Counted from the first letter of the stretch, positions 18,032 to 27,214 are shown. The stretch is DNA of 64,000 nt from Marilutibacter chinensis (GCF_021725675.1 NZ_JAKJPO010000001.1:930001-994000), one strand, 5' to 3'. The notes: generated from the letters alone by a model not told the origin. Made by a program: numbers and translations.

Positions 18032-19987
18032 ATGAAACGCTCCCTCATCCACATCGCGCTGCTCGCCTGCCTGTTCTCGGGCACGGCGATGGCGCAGGTC
18101 CAGGTTGGCAACAACGCCACCGCGACCGCCCTCGAAACCACCGCCGTGGGCGACGGCGCCCATGCGGTCACGGACCTCTCAACGGCCATCGGTGCACGAG
18201 CCTTGGCAGATGGCGGCACGATTGACGGAAACCCCTGCGTGGGGGCTACCGCGGTTGGCAACGAAGCCACTTCCCAGGGCTGCAGCGCCACCTCGCTGGG
18301 GCACATGAGCCACGCGACCGGGCCGAGTGCGACCGCTGTTGGCGCGAGAGCCGAATCGATGGGCGTCAATTCATCCGCGTTTGGCGCAGGGGCTTCCGCC
18401 TCGAACAGCGGAACCGCCATCGGTTCCAATACTTCAGTATCCGGCACGTTCGGAACGGCCCTCGGATCAGGTGCTTCTGCAGGCGCCTCCCGCGGCACGG
18501 CCATCGGAGCAATGTCGAAAGCTGACGCGGATGGTTGCGTTGCCTTGGGTTCTGTCAGCGAATGCTCGAATTCGGATGAGGCCAGTGTTGGCAATGCGGA
18601 ATATGGCATCTACCGCCGCGTGACCAATCTCGCCAACGGGATCAACGACACCGATGCAGCCTCCGTTGGCCAGCTGCGCACCATGGCCACCGCCATCGGT
18701 GGCGGTGCCGGCTTCGTCAATGGCGCGTTCGTGCCGCCATCCATCACCCTGTCCAGTGGTAACACCCACACCAACGTGACCGCCGCGATCTACGACCTGG
18801 ACGGCCGGCTTCACACCCTGGAACAGAACCCCACCGGCGGCACCCAAGGTCCAGCTGGTCCCGCTGGCGCGAGTGCTTATCAGGTGGCCGTCACCAATGG
18901 CTTCGCCGGAACGGAAGCCGACTGGTTGGCGTCGCTGAAGGGTGAGCGGGGCGACGTCGGACCGCAGGGCCCAGCTGGGCAAGACGGACAAGGCACCGAG
19001 TCCAACCACTACTTCAAGGCGAACGGCAACGAAGATGGTTCGGACGATGCGCAGGCAGACAAGCTTGGCGGCGTAGCGGCCGGTCGCAACGCCGCTGCAG
19101 CAGGCTTCGGCGATGTGGCCATTGGCGAGGACGCTCGTGCTAACTCCGGTCCGGATGGGTCAGGCGCCGTCTCCATCGGCCCCCGCTCCAGCGCCACGGG
19201 TGGTGGAACCACCGCCGTGGGCGACCAAGCCACTGCGCAGGACCGTGGTTCCGCCGCTTTCGGCCGGGGCGCCACCGCACGCGACACCAGCCTCGCCGCT
19301 GGCATGGGCTCTGTGGCCACGGGTCACGTTAGCACCGCCGTGGGTCCGAACGCCCAGGCTTCCGGTCGCGCCTCCTCTGCCTTCGGCAACAACGCGCAGG
19401 CCCAGCAGGACAACGCTACTGCTGTCGGCTCTGCGACGGTTGCTCAGCGAAACGGAACCGCGGTGGGCGCCGGCTCGGCGGCTGGGGTGAACGGAACGGC
19501 TCTCGGTGTGAACGCCAGCGCCACGCACACCAACTCGGTAGCCATCGGCGCCAACACCCGCACCACGGGATCCAACCAGGTGGCCATGGGCTACCGCCAA
19601 GTCACCCAGGTGGCCGACGGCCGAGTGGCGCAAGGCTCCACGGATGCCGTCAACGGTGGGCAGCTGTGGAACCTCCAGCAGTCGCTGGATGACCGGTGGA
19701 TCGAGATTGATCGGCGTTTCAACCACACCGACAAGCGCATCAACGGCTTGGGTGCCCAGACTGCCGCGATGGCCCAGATGGCTGCAGCTGGCGGCCCTTA
19801 CGGTCTGGCCGTCGGAGAAGTGGCCGTCAACGCCGGTGTTGGCTTCTACGGCAACGAAGCTGCCATCGCCGTCGGTTGGTCCACCCGCCTGACGGAACGC
19901 GTCAACGTCAGCGCCGGCCTGTCCTTCGGCAGCGGCAAGACCAAGCCCATGGGCGGGGTCGGGATCTCCATTCGTTTGGGTCGATAA
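18032..19987 (+). CDS. trimeric autotransporter adhesin (YadA/Hep-Hag type)
   Basis: This 651-aa protein has a signal peptide ending at AMAQ and many Hep_Hag repeats of the type TAVGDGAHA, SSAFGAGASA, TAIGSNTSV on both sides of a coiled middle. A collagen-like stretch GPAGPAGAS and GDVGPQGPAGQDG lies at about residues 270-325. The C-terminal YadA anchor runs from about residue 585 (VGEVAVNAGVGFYGNEAAI) to the end. Such proteins form trimers on the outer membrane and bind surfaces, hosts or other cells. On a conjugative element it could promote cell-to-cell contact. GTCGGAGG precedes the ATG, and a terminator follows. Confidence 0.92.
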   Translation: MKRSLIHIALLACLFSGTAMAQVQVGNNATATALETTAVGDGAHAVTDLSTAIGARALADGGTIDGNPCVGATAVGNEATSQGCSATSLGHMSHATGPSATAVGARAESMGVNSSAFGAGASASNSGTAIGSNTSVSGTFGTALGSGASAGASRGTAIGAMSKADADGCVALGSVSECSNSDEASVGNAEYGIYRRVTNLANGINDTDAASVGQLRTMATAIGGGAGFVNGAFVPPSITLSSGNTHTNVTAAIYDLDGRLHTLEQNPTGGTQGPAGPAGASAYQVAVTNGFAGTEADWLASLKGERGDVGPQGPAGQDGQGTESNHYFKANGNEDGSDDAQADKLGGVAAGRNAAAAGFGDVAIGEDARANSGPDGSGAVSIGPRSSATGGGTTAVGDQATAQDRGSAAFGRGATARDTSLAAGMGSVATGHVSTAVGPNAQASGRASSAFGNNAQAQQDNATAVGSATVAQRNGTAVGAGSAAGVNGTALGVNASATHTNSVAIGANTRTTGSNQVAMGYRQVTQVADGRVAQGSTDAVNGGQLWNLQQSLDDRWIEIDRRFNHTDKRINGLGAQTAAMAQMAAAGGPYGLAVGEVAVNAGVGFYGNEAAIAVGWSTRLTERVNVSAGLSFGSGKTKPMGGVGISIRLGR

Positions 19988-20009
19988 AAAGGAGGTGATC
20001 CGTCTCGGC

Positions 20010-20029
20010 AGGGGCCCTTCGGGGCCCTT
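20010..20029 (+). terminator. terminator of the YadA-like gene
   Basis: GGGCCC arms around TTCG, followed by TTGTT, lie 22 bp after the stop codon. The extra A and G before the stem extend pairing with the first two Ts. Confidence 0.65.
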
Positions 20030-20068
20030 GTTCGTGGCCGTGATTTCTTTAAATTCAATTACTTAAAC

Positions 20069-20097
20069 TTGATTAGGGATGCTGGACAGCGTATAAT
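20069..20097 (+). promoter_or_regulatory. consensus-like sigma-70 promoter
   Basis: TTGATT, 17 bp, then a perfect TATAAT. Surrounding DNA is AT-rich. It points to the small open frame at 20271, with a start point near 20104 and a leader of about 165 nt, so a small RNA or a leader-regulated gene is possible. Confidence 0.7.
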
Positions 20098-20270
20098 CGG
20101 CTCCCAACGAACTCAGTGTAGGAGCCGGGCTGACAACCCCACCTGCAGTGACTGTCGCCGTCGTAGTAGCGCCGCTGTTTGCCATCGCCCTGGAAGCCGT
20201 CAGGGGATGTGTCAACCCCAACGCAAAGGATAAGAACCCATGCATTACTGACAGCTCGAGGAACGACATC

Positions 20271-20423
20271 ATGGATAGAGAAGAAAATGGAATTGTAGTA
20301 ACCCGCTTGAAAAAGCACCCCCTTTGCAGAGCTCTCGGCGTGGGCCTCAAAGTCAGCTACGACACGGCAATTGCTGTTGGAGCAAGCGCGCTCCTATTAC
20401 TACAACTGGTCAGTGCACGGTGA
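20271..20423 (+). CDS. small membrane protein, unknown
   Basis: This 50-aa open frame starts at an ATG after GAGGAACGACATC and ends with a hydrophobic stretch AIAVGASALLLLQLV that could cross the membrane once. It lies between a strong promoter (20069) and a strong terminator (20448). A longer frame from a GTG at 20148 is also open. The transcript could instead be non-coding. I recognise no family. Confidence 0.45.
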   Translation: MDREENGIVVTRLKKHPLCRALGVGLKVSYDTAIAVGASALLLLQLVSAR

Positions 20424-20447
20424 GCCCCGCTCCCTGCTGACCCACAC

Positions 20448-20476
20448 GAAAAGCCCGGGCTAGTCCCGGGCTTTTC
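20448..20476. terminator. bidirectional terminator
   Basis: GAAAAGCCCGGG and CCCGGGCTTTTC form a perfect 12-bp stem around CTAGT, with TTTT on one side and AAAA on the other. It separates the plus-strand small gene from the convergent ankyrin gene and can serve both. Confidence 0.92.
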
Positions 20477-20486
20477 TTTTATGCGG

Positions 20487-21059
20487 TTACAGCCGAGCAC
20501 GGGTCGCCGGATCAGGAGGCGGCATCGCCCATGCTTGTGCCAGGCGCTCCGCCTTCTTGGTCGCTCGCCAGACCTGAAGAACTTCAAGCGTTTCCGAATC
20601 GTCAGCCAGGTCCAGGGCCCCCTCGCCGTCCTGATTGAACGCTTCTAGGTCCGCTCCGTGTTCAAGCATTAGCTGGCACATGGACGGCTGGCCCGACCGT
20701 GCCGCGGCCAGCAACGGCGTGTCCCCCGTCATTCCGTCGACGTCGTCCACGTCCGCCCCTGCCTCCAGCAGCAATTCGGCCACCGCGAGCGAGCGCCCCC
20801 AGACGGCACGCATCAACGGCGTGTCTCCGCTCGCGCTGCGCTCCAAGGGCAATGTCAGGGCATCCACTTCCGCGCCATTCGCAATGAGCATTCGGCAGGC
20901 ATCGAGGTGGCCCCCGAAAGCGGCCAGGTGGAGCGCCGTCACCTGCTCAGCCATCGTGGACACCATGCCCTGATCGACCAGCACATAGCGGCCAGGATCC
21001 ATGCCCAAATGCAGGAGCCGGCTCAGCTCGTCGGTGTCGCCCACGCGGGCCGCGCGCAT
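20487..21059 (-). CDS. ankyrin repeat protein
   Basis: The protein is 190 aa with about four ankyrin repeats, such as VTALHLAAFGGHLDACRMLI, DTPLMRAVWGRSLAVAELLL and DTPLLAAARSGQPSMCQLML. Ankyrin repeats bind other proteins; no enzymatic domain is visible. The ATG at 21059 was chosen because a longer frame begins inside the -35 box of the promoter at 21131. It is one of four ankyrin-type genes in this element. Its partner is not known. Confidence 0.82.
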   Translation of the reverse strand: MRAARVGDTDELSRLLHLGMDPGRYVLVDQGMVSTMAEQVTALHLAAFGGHLDACRMLIANGAEVDALTLPLERSASGDTPLMRAVWGRSLAVAELLLEAGADVDDVDGMTGDTPLLAAARSGQPSMCQLMLEHGADLEAFNQDGEGALDLADDSETLEVLQVWRATKKAERLAQAWAMPPPDPATRARL

Positions 21060-21103
21060 CCATCGGTTGTCCAAGGCCTGCTCCCTCTCGAGGTCGATAA
21101 GCC

Positions 21104-21131
21104 ACGGTAGATCGGCATCGGAAACGCGCAA
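21104..21131 (-). promoter_or_regulatory. element-type promoter, ankyrin gene
   Basis: On the minus strand TTGCGC (21131-21126), 16 bp, TACCGT (21109-21104). It is back to back with the promoter of the divergent GIY-YIG gene. Confidence 0.55.
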
Positions 21132-21135
21132 GGGG

Positions 21136-21182
21136 TTGCCAGTCCTCGAATCTGATCTATTCGTGAGTGGGTCGTTTCACTC
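21136..21182 (+). promoter_or_regulatory. element-type promoter with operator, GIY-YIG gene
   Basis: TTGCCA (21136-21141), 16 bp, TATTCG (21158-21163), then GAGTGG-GTCGTT-TCACTC (21165-21182), an imperfect copy of the repeat found by other promoters of the element. Confidence 0.55.
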
Positions 21183-21193
21183 ACGGAGAGACC

Positions 21194-21649
21194 ATGACCC
21201 ACCGCCACAACCTCGGACGCAGCGAGAAGTATCACGCCCTGCCCCGCACCCTTTACGCCCTGTTGTTCGACGACGGGGGCTGCTACATCGGCCAGAGCTC
21301 GAACCCGGAGCAACGCGAGAAGCAACACCGATCACGCCAGGGCGGCTGGCACCGTCCCTTCCAGTTCCATGTGCTGGGCGTGGTGACGGCCACCCGGGCG
21401 GAAGCCGAAGCACACGAACAGGCCTGGCGAGTGAGGGCGTCGAAGGAAGGCTGGCGTGTCTACGCCAAGCCACCTGGCATCGTCATCAACCCCCACCGTC
21501 GAGCAACGCCCCACGTGCGATGCCTGGCCCTCCAGTGCCGATGGACCTTGGGCACGCCAAGCAGGCGTCCCTCGGAACGCATCCGGTGGTGGCCGTGGAT
21601 TCTCGCGGGAGCCAGCCTCTTGCTGCTCGCCCGATGCGTCATAGGGTAA
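21194..21649 (+). CDS. GIY-YIG-like protein with C-terminal membrane anchor
   Basis: This 151-aa protein has a GIY-YIG-like fold near residues 18-85, with LYALLFDDGGCYIGQSSNPE followed by REKQHRSRQGG and the helix ATRAEAEAHEQAW. The first tyrosine of the pair is YAL and the second is YIG, with a glutamate later. GIY-YIG domains cut DNA in repair, restriction or mobile introns. A hydrophobic segment WWPWILAGASLLLLA at the end suggests inner-membrane tethering, which is unusual. GGAGAG precedes the ATG. It is convergent with and slightly overlaps the relaxase gene. Confidence 0.65.
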   Translation: MTHRHNLGRSEKYHALPRTLYALLFDDGGCYIGQSSNPEQREKQHRSRQGGWHRPFQFHVLGVVTATRAEAEAHEQAWRVRASKEGWRVYAKPPGIVINPHRRATPHVRCLALQCRWTLGTPSRRPSERIRWWPWILAGASLLLLARCVIG

Positions 21650-24467
21650 GCACGGGCCCTTTCTGCTTTTCCACCGGCACCTGGGGTTTCGGCTTCAATC
21701 CTGCCAGCAATTCTTCGACGTCCTGGACCAGGTTGCGCACGGGAGCGGCCTGGGTCTCGGACAGTCCGACGCTCAGTGCCATCTCCTTATGGCGTTCGGT
21801 GCCCAGGCGTTCGGCCATGCGCTCCATGACGTCGTCCGTCGTATACATTCGGTAGCTGCCCTTGGTCAGGCGCGTGAACGCCACCAGGGCCGATTGCTGG
21901 TCGAGCATGCCCATGTTGGTGGCCAGGTGGTAGATCTCTGCCTTGCCTTGCCCTTGGGACTTGTGGACGGTCATGGCATACCGGTGGGCCAGCGCGTTGT
22001 GCTCGCTCGTGTTGAACCGCACGAGACGCCCGTTCTCCTTCGGGTTCGAGGCCTCGATGCGCACCACCAGGTCGTAGCCGCCCGCCTTGTCCTTACGGAT
22101 GCTTTCCACGGTGCCTTCCGTGCCGTTTATGACGCCCAAATCGTTGTTCGTCGCCGTGAACATCACCCGGTCCCGACGGGACAGCGTCAGGTCTTCCCAC
22201 TGCCCTTTCGCAATCGACCGGAACGTGAACTCTTCCTCGTCCAGCACACCCTGTTTCTGCAGACCCTTGCGGATGGCCATGTTGAGGGTGGCGACCTCGC
22301 CCCGGGTGTGGGCCAGCACCAGCTTCTCGTCCATCGGGGAGGGGTCTTTCAAGTAGTCGTCCACCAACGCCTTGATCGCCTGCTTCTCCGTGCCGAAGTC
22401 GTCGATGCAATTGCGCTCCTTGAGGTTGCGAAGGATCTGCGCACCCATATCGAGGGTTCCTTGGCGGCTGCGGTCCCCGCGGCGCATGTCCTTGACCCTC
22501 CCGTGGTGGTCCCGCTCGTAAAAGCTGTTCGCGGTGACCAGGTCACCGGCGTTCTTCTGCCGACGGATCTCGGTCAACTTCGTGTCGCCCAGGGCCATCT
22601 TTGCCAGCTCGAAGCCGTTGCCGGCCGCAATGGGCTGGAGCTGATCTGTGTCTCCCTGGACCAACAGCTTGCAGCCAATGCGCTGACAATAGGTCATCAG
22701 CTTTAAGGTATCGCCGGTGGCGATCATCCCAGCCTCGTCGAGCACGACCACGTCCTTCTTCGTCAGGGCCACCTTGCCCTGCCGCACCTGGGAGAAGAAC
22801 TTCGCCACGGACATGCAAGGCATGCCGGACTCTTCCTCCAGCTTCTTGGCGGCCTTGCCACCGACTGCCAGCCCCATCAACCGCTTCCCTTCGGCTTCGA
22901 AGCACTGCTTGTAGACTTCAGCCACGGTCGTCTTGCCTGTGCCGGCCAACCCCGACATGACGCCGACACCTGCGGTTCCATAGGTCAGGTGACCGATGGC
23001 GGCCTTCTGCTCCTCGGTGAGGGTGAACCCCTTTCGCTTCTCATACGCGGCGATCTCCCGGTCAACCGTGGAGCGGAACAGCTTCAGGTCCGTCTCGTTC
23101 TCCCGCTCCTTCGAGCGGCGGATGATCTCGGCTTCCCATTCGACCATCCAGGTGGCGGCGAATCGGTCCTCGCGGTGCTTTCGCGCCAACCGATTGCCCC
23201 GATCGTCTTCGTGGAGGTGTTCGGCTTTCACGCGCACCAGGTCGTCCTGCTCGGTGAACTCCTTCACCATCTGCAGCACTTCCTCAGCGTTCTTCTGACC
23301 AGCGAACTCCATCCCGAGCTCCCGGACCAGGTCATGCTCGCAGAACATCGCCTCGTTCTCGTGCATGCGCTTCAAGACCTCGTCAAACGTATGCGGGTCC
23401 AGGTGTTGGCCTTTGGTCTGCTTGAGGGACTGGGTGGTGGGGACCAGATCCGGTCTTTCCTTGGCGATGTTGGCGAAAGTTTGCTGCCAGTCCTTGACCA
23501 CCTGCTCGAACGGCGGTTCTTCCTTCTTCTTGCGGGTGGCCTTGCAGGCTTCGTCGTGACTGGCCGATGGGTGCTCCTTGACGTAGTCCAGGATTTCCTG
23601 GCGGCGGGTCTTCGTCTGGAGCACGAGCTCCCGGTCAATGCCGGCGATGGTGGTGAGAATCTGGCCCGTCTCGCGCTCCATCACGTCCACCTCGCGCTCC
23701 CGCTGGATCCCATAGCCCAGCGCTTTCATCGCGCTGTAGAGCTCGGCCTTGTAGAGATGATCGGCCGCATGGCGGTGACGGTAGATCTCGATGGCATCGA
23801 ACGTGCCCCATTTGCCGTCCTCGCCCTTCGATATCCCGTAGACCAGGTGATGGGTGTGAAGGTCGGGTTCCACGTTCCGGTTGCTGACGTGATCGGCTGC
23901 GGTCCACACCAGGCCCTGCGTTCCGATGACTTCTTTTCCTCCCTTCTCCCGGCGGGTTTCCACCTTGCTCTCGATGTAGCCCATGGCCACGGCGCAGGCC
24001 TGGCGGTGGGCTTCCAGGATGGCCAGCTTCTCGCGCTCATCCGCAAGCGCAAAGGCCACGCTCACGTCCCCGGGGGCGGAAATGGTCAGATCGAACCCCA
24101 CCCGATGGCCGCCCTGCCACTTCTCCATCGGCTTGCCATCGTCGTCCAAGCGCACGTTGCCCCAGCGATCCGTCTTGATGACCAGCTGGGGTTCCTCGCC
24201 CGCGTTTTTGCACAACGGCCTTCCGGTGGGTGAAAAGCCCTTGCCCAGCTGTTCCATCACCTCGCGTGTCACGGGTTGTCCATCGAGGCCCAGAACGGAC
24301 GCAAGGCTGCCGCCCCAGTTGAGGGTCTCGCGGGGATCGGGCCCGCCTCCGGCGTAGTAAGCCACCGCGCTGTCGATGGACAGGCGCTCGGTGGCGAGCA
24401 TGTAGTCGAACATGTTGCCGTTGCCCTTGTTGCGGCCGCGGGCGTCGATACGTGTGCAGTTAATCAT
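21639..24467 (-). CDS. traI: MobF relaxase-helicase (TrwC/TraI type)
   Basis: The protein is 942 aa. The relaxase domain fills about the first 300 residues, with the catalytic tyrosine pair in SAVAYYAGG (37-38) and the histidine triad in EPDLHTHHLVYG (near 204-207). A RecD-like SF1 helicase follows, with Walker A GLAGTGKTT near residue 508 and VVLDEAGMI for Walker B. The protein nicks one strand at oriT and unwinds the DNA for transfer. It is shorter than F TraI and about the size of TrwC. A GGAGG site supports the ATG at 24467. The promoter TTGCCA at 24522 fits the element pattern weakly. Confidence 0.95.
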   Translation of the reverse strand: MINCTRIDARGRNKGNGNMFDYMLATERLSIDSAVAYYAGGGPDPRETLNWGGSLASVLGLDGQPVTREVMEQLGKGFSPTGRPLCKNAGEEPQLVIKTDRWGNVRLDDDGKPMEKWQGGHRVGFDLTISAPGDVSVAFALADEREKLAILEAHRQACAVAMGYIESKVETRREKGGKEVIGTQGLVWTAADHVSNRNVEPDLHTHHLVYGISKGEDGKWGTFDAIEIYRHRHAADHLYKAELYSAMKALGYGIQREREVDVMERETGQILTTIAGIDRELVLQTKTRRQEILDYVKEHPSASHDEACKATRKKKEEPPFEQVVKDWQQTFANIAKERPDLVPTTQSLKQTKGQHLDPHTFDEVLKRMHENEAMFCEHDLVRELGMEFAGQKNAEEVLQMVKEFTEQDDLVRVKAEHLHEDDRGNRLARKHREDRFAATWMVEWEAEIIRRSKERENETDLKLFRSTVDREIAAYEKRKGFTLTEEQKAAIGHLTYGTAGVGVMSGLAGTGKTTVAEVYKQCFEAEGKRLMGLAVGGKAAKKLEEESGMPCMSVAKFFSQVRQGKVALTKKDVVVLDEAGMIATGDTLKLMTYCQRIGCKLLVQGDTDQLQPIAAGNGFELAKMALGDTKLTEIRRQKNAGDLVTANSFYERDHHGRVKDMRRGDRSRQGTLDMGAQILRNLKERNCIDDFGTEKQAIKALVDDYLKDPSPMDEKLVLAHTRGEVATLNMAIRKGLQKQGVLDEEEFTFRSIAKGQWEDLTLSRRDRVMFTATNNDLGVINGTEGTVESIRKDKAGGYDLVVRIEASNPKENGRLVRFNTSEHNALAHRYAMTVHKSQGQGKAEIYHLATNMGMLDQQSALVAFTRLTKGSYRMYTTDDVMERMAERLGTERHKEMALSVGLSETQAAPVRNLVQDVEELLAGLKPKPQVPVEKQKGPVLTL

Positions 24468-24528
24468 GGGGCCTCCGAAACCGTGGGATGATCCAAGGTC
24501 CCAGAAATCGGAGAGTTGGCAAGGCCAC

Positions 24529-26400
24529 TCAGCGCTTGAACAGGGCGTCGATCTCTTCGGGGGTCATGGCCAGAACGCGCTGGACGTCTTCGACGCCCCC
24601 CTGGGTGATAGGGAACGCAAACGCCCCGCCCGGCAACGTTGCCGACTGCGTCGCCTCCCCTTCAACGGGCCCAGCGGGCTTGGTGGTCCATGCGGCAGGC
24701 ACCCGATCGTCTCTGACCTTTGGATAGCTCTTACCTGGGAAGGAGAGCAACAAGGGATCGTCGTGGGTATAGACGATCGCGTTGATGCCCCAACGCTCCG
24801 GCCCGTAAGCCTTCCCACGCCGAAAACCAAGGGCGTCGGTCAACTGCTCTGGGGACACCACGCTGCGGCTTTCCTCGTGGACCGTGGCCTTGTCATCATG
24901 TGAACGCCACGCCACTTTCTTCTTGCCTAACTGAGCCGCCAGTTTGGTTCGGGTCTCGCCCTTGGTCATGCAGTAGACGTGTGTGCCAACCATGCTGTTG
25001 AACGCTTGGGCGAGCTTGTCGCCGTAAACAAGTTCGATCTGGGAATGGTCTTGGACGCCAGCCACCACGACCACGCCGCGGCTACGCCCCTTGTCCAAGA
25101 GCGAATCGATGTTGAGCCGCCCCGCGCTTGTGAGCTCGTCCAGCACGAAGTAGATTCCCCTGCCCGCCTCGTTGTCTTCCAGGCTGGAATCGATCTCCAT
25201 TACCGCAACGTTAATCATGGCGGAGATGTAGGCTTTAGTCAGGATCGGGTCCACACCCGCGTGAACGACCACCTGTTTGCGGCCTGTGTAATTGTCGCGA
25301 ACCCATTGGGTCATTGAAAAACGTCGCTTTCCACGAGTTGGCCATGCGGTGGCCAGGTCATCGATGAGGCGGGTGAAGCCCCCCAGCGTGGACAACACGC
25401 TTGCAGTGGTCTGGCTCTCTGGGTTAACGACAAGGGCTGCGCCGCGGGGGTAATGGTGGCGCATGCCCTCGCACATGGCCGCCGCAGGTCGCCGCAACAG
25501 CTTGGCCAACTCTGGGAAACCCCAGGTGCCGTCCTGCGTGTTCTGCAGCTCACGCACGCAACCGATAAGGAGATCCTGGGCAGCCATGGTCCAGAACTTC
25601 GAATTCCCGTCCCCTTCCGGAATAAGCGAGGCGGCGAAGGCGGCAGCCTGGGTTGGAGTGCGCACATCGGCGGCCACGTCCCACGTCCAGGAGCGCGAAT
25701 CGAATGGGCTGACGATGATCGGCCGCCCGAAGATCTTGGTGAAGGCTCCTTTGACGTCATAGAGGAACAACTTGGCCTGCTTCTTCGCGACCAACTGCTC
25801 CAACAACCCATTGATGATGACGGACTTGCCGGACCCACTGGAGCCGGAAATGATCACGTGCTTGGACCATTGCTTCTTCGGCAACACCAGGTCGGGATGC
25901 AAGGCCATGGAGAACGGATCTGCCTCTGCTTCTTTCGGCGTCAGCGAACGGCGCCGCGCCTCGGCAATGGCTTCCTGACCTTCCAACAATTTCGGTCCCG
26001 CTAAGTGCCAGGTGTTGCTCACCGGCTTGGCCTCCTTCAGGAACACACGGACGGCCAAGTAACCCGCCAACGCAAGCGAAACCCCGATGCGTGTCCAGGT
26101 GGCCACCGGGTGGTGATAGGACACCAGCTCGATGAACTCCCGCGCGGGAGCACGAGCCGAAATGCCAGCGGTTAGGAAGTGGTAGCCGGTCACCAAGCCG
26201 CCCTTCAAGGCATCCCCGGAGCGAATCAGCTGGCCATCCGGATTGGGGATGAGCCAGGCAATGCCCATGGCGCCCACGTAGACCACCCCGAACACGAACC
26301 CACTGCCCAGCAAAGCGCGGTGCCAGTAGCGAACCGGTTGCGAAGGGGCGACGTTGCCGGGCACCTCGCCCAGGGCGTCATAGGGCTTGGGCTTGCTCAT
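24529..26400 (-). CDS. traD: type IV coupling protein (TrwB/TraD type)
   Basis: The protein is 623 aa. It has two or three N-terminal membrane segments (RALLGSGFVFGVVYVGAMGI and IGVSLALAGYLAV) and a P-loop ATPase domain with HVIISGSSGSGKSVIINGL near residue 190. FVLDELTSAGRLNIDSLLDK gives Walker B, and VVVAGVQDHSQIELVYG follows. Such hexameric ATPases join the relaxosome to the type IV secretion channel and pump DNA. It lies directly upstream of the relaxase, the usual pairing for MobF systems. The start MSKPKPYD was chosen over a longer frame that overlaps the upstream ankyrin gene. No strong ribosome site is visible. Confidence 0.92.
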   Translation of the reverse strand: MSKPKPYDALGEVPGNVAPSQPVRYWHRALLGSGFVFGVVYVGAMGIAWLIPNPDGQLIRSGDALKGGLVTGYHFLTAGISARAPAREFIELVSYHHPVATWTRIGVSLALAGYLAVRVFLKEAKPVSNTWHLAGPKLLEGQEAIAEARRRSLTPKEAEADPFSMALHPDLVLPKKQWSKHVIISGSSGSGKSVIINGLLEQLVAKKQAKLFLYDVKGAFTKIFGRPIIVSPFDSRSWTWDVAADVRTPTQAAAFAASLIPEGDGNSKFWTMAAQDLLIGCVRELQNTQDGTWGFPELAKLLRRPAAAMCEGMRHHYPRGAALVVNPESQTTASVLSTLGGFTRLIDDLATAWPTRGKRRFSMTQWVRDNYTGRKQVVVHAGVDPILTKAYISAMINVAVMEIDSSLEDNEAGRGIYFVLDELTSAGRLNIDSLLDKGRSRGVVVVAGVQDHSQIELVYGDKLAQAFNSMVGTHVYCMTKGETRTKLAAQLGKKKVAWRSHDDKATVHEESRSVVSPEQLTDALGFRRGKAYGPERWGINAIVYTHDDPLLLSFPGKSYPKVRDDRVPAAWTTKPAGPVEGEATQSATLPGGAFAFPITQGGVEDVQRVLAMTPEEIDALFKR

Positions 26401-27214
26401 GCCGGTGTTGATGCTGGTGCATGCGCGTGGGGGTGCGTCCACGCCAGCCGGGCTGCTGAGGGTTAGCGCCGTGGGCCATCAACTGCAGGCACACGCGGGC
26501 GTGCTTGTGGAGCGAGGCGAGGTGGAGCGGCGCCCAGCCCTGCCCGTTCAACGCCGACACGTCCGCACCGGCCTCCACCAAGGGGGTGACCAGGTGGGCA
26601 TGGCCGAAGCGGGCTGCGTGGTGGAGCGGCGTGTTCCCGTTGAGGTCGGGCATGCGCACGCTGGCGCCCATGCCGATGCAGGCCAACAGCGCCGCTTCGT
26701 GGCCCGCTCGGGAGGCGCCGGTCAACCACGCTTGCCAGGGGCCATGATCCTGGAGGCGTTGCGCGTCGGCGCGAGCTGCCCGCGCTTCTTCAGCCGCCAT
26801 GGACAGGTCATGGAACAACCCTGTGTGCTGGGCAGGGGTGAGGCGCGAAACGTGATCAGCGATGGCACTGAACGCCATGGGTTCGTTCTTGTCGCCCAGC
26901 CGCCGCTCGAACGCCCGGACCATTTCTAGGGTCGAGGCGTTCTCGGGAGCGTCGAAGGTCAAGCGGTGAAGCCCCCACCGGAGGTCCACCTGGGGAGCTC
27001 TCTCCGCGTCGCCTTGGCGCACCTGCCAGGTCAGATCACCACGTCGCCCCTCGACGGGAGACACGCTCAATACATGGGCACGGGCCAGGACGACGGAAGC
27101 GTGCTGCGGCTCGTTGCCGAACTCCCGCAGTAGGGCATCCACCAGAACTTCCGTTCGGTGGAGGCCCAGGGGGCGCAGTTGGTGTTGAAGAGATTCACGG
27201 GCGTCCATCCCCAT
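26378..27214 (-). CDS. ankyrin repeat protein upstream of the coupling gene
   Basis: This 278-aa protein has an N-terminal region of about 150 residues without a recognised fold. Ankyrin repeats follow at about residues 165-255, including NTPLHHAARFGHAHLVTPLV and WAPLHLASLHKHARVCLQLM. The C-terminus is rich in His and Gln. Its end overlaps the start of the coupling protein gene by about 20 bp, so the two may be translationally linked. Its role in transfer is not known. Confidence 0.8.
   Translation of the reverse strand: MGMDARESLQHQLRPLGLHRTEVLVDALLREFGNEPQHASVVLARAHVLSVSPVEGRRGDLTWQVRQGDAERAPQVDLRWGLHRLTFDAPENASTLEMVRAFERRLGDKNEPMAFSAIADHVSRLTPAQHTGLFHDLSMAAEEARAARADAQRLQDHGPWQAWLTGASRAGHEAALLACIGMGASVRMPDLNGNTPLHHAARFGHAHLVTPLVEAGADVSALNGQGWAPLHLASLHKHARVCLQLMAHGANPQQPGWRGRTPTRMHQHQHRHEQAQAL

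Noticed and set aside
18100..19600. Repeated DNA that could suggest a CRISPR-like array
   Set aside because: The repeats are degenerate codons for Hep_Hag peptide repeats in the YadA-like protein, with no constant spacer length. No cas genes are present.
20063..20350. A 95-aa minus-strand frame opposite the small membrane gene
   Set aside because: It has no ribosome site and runs against a consensus promoter on the plus strand.
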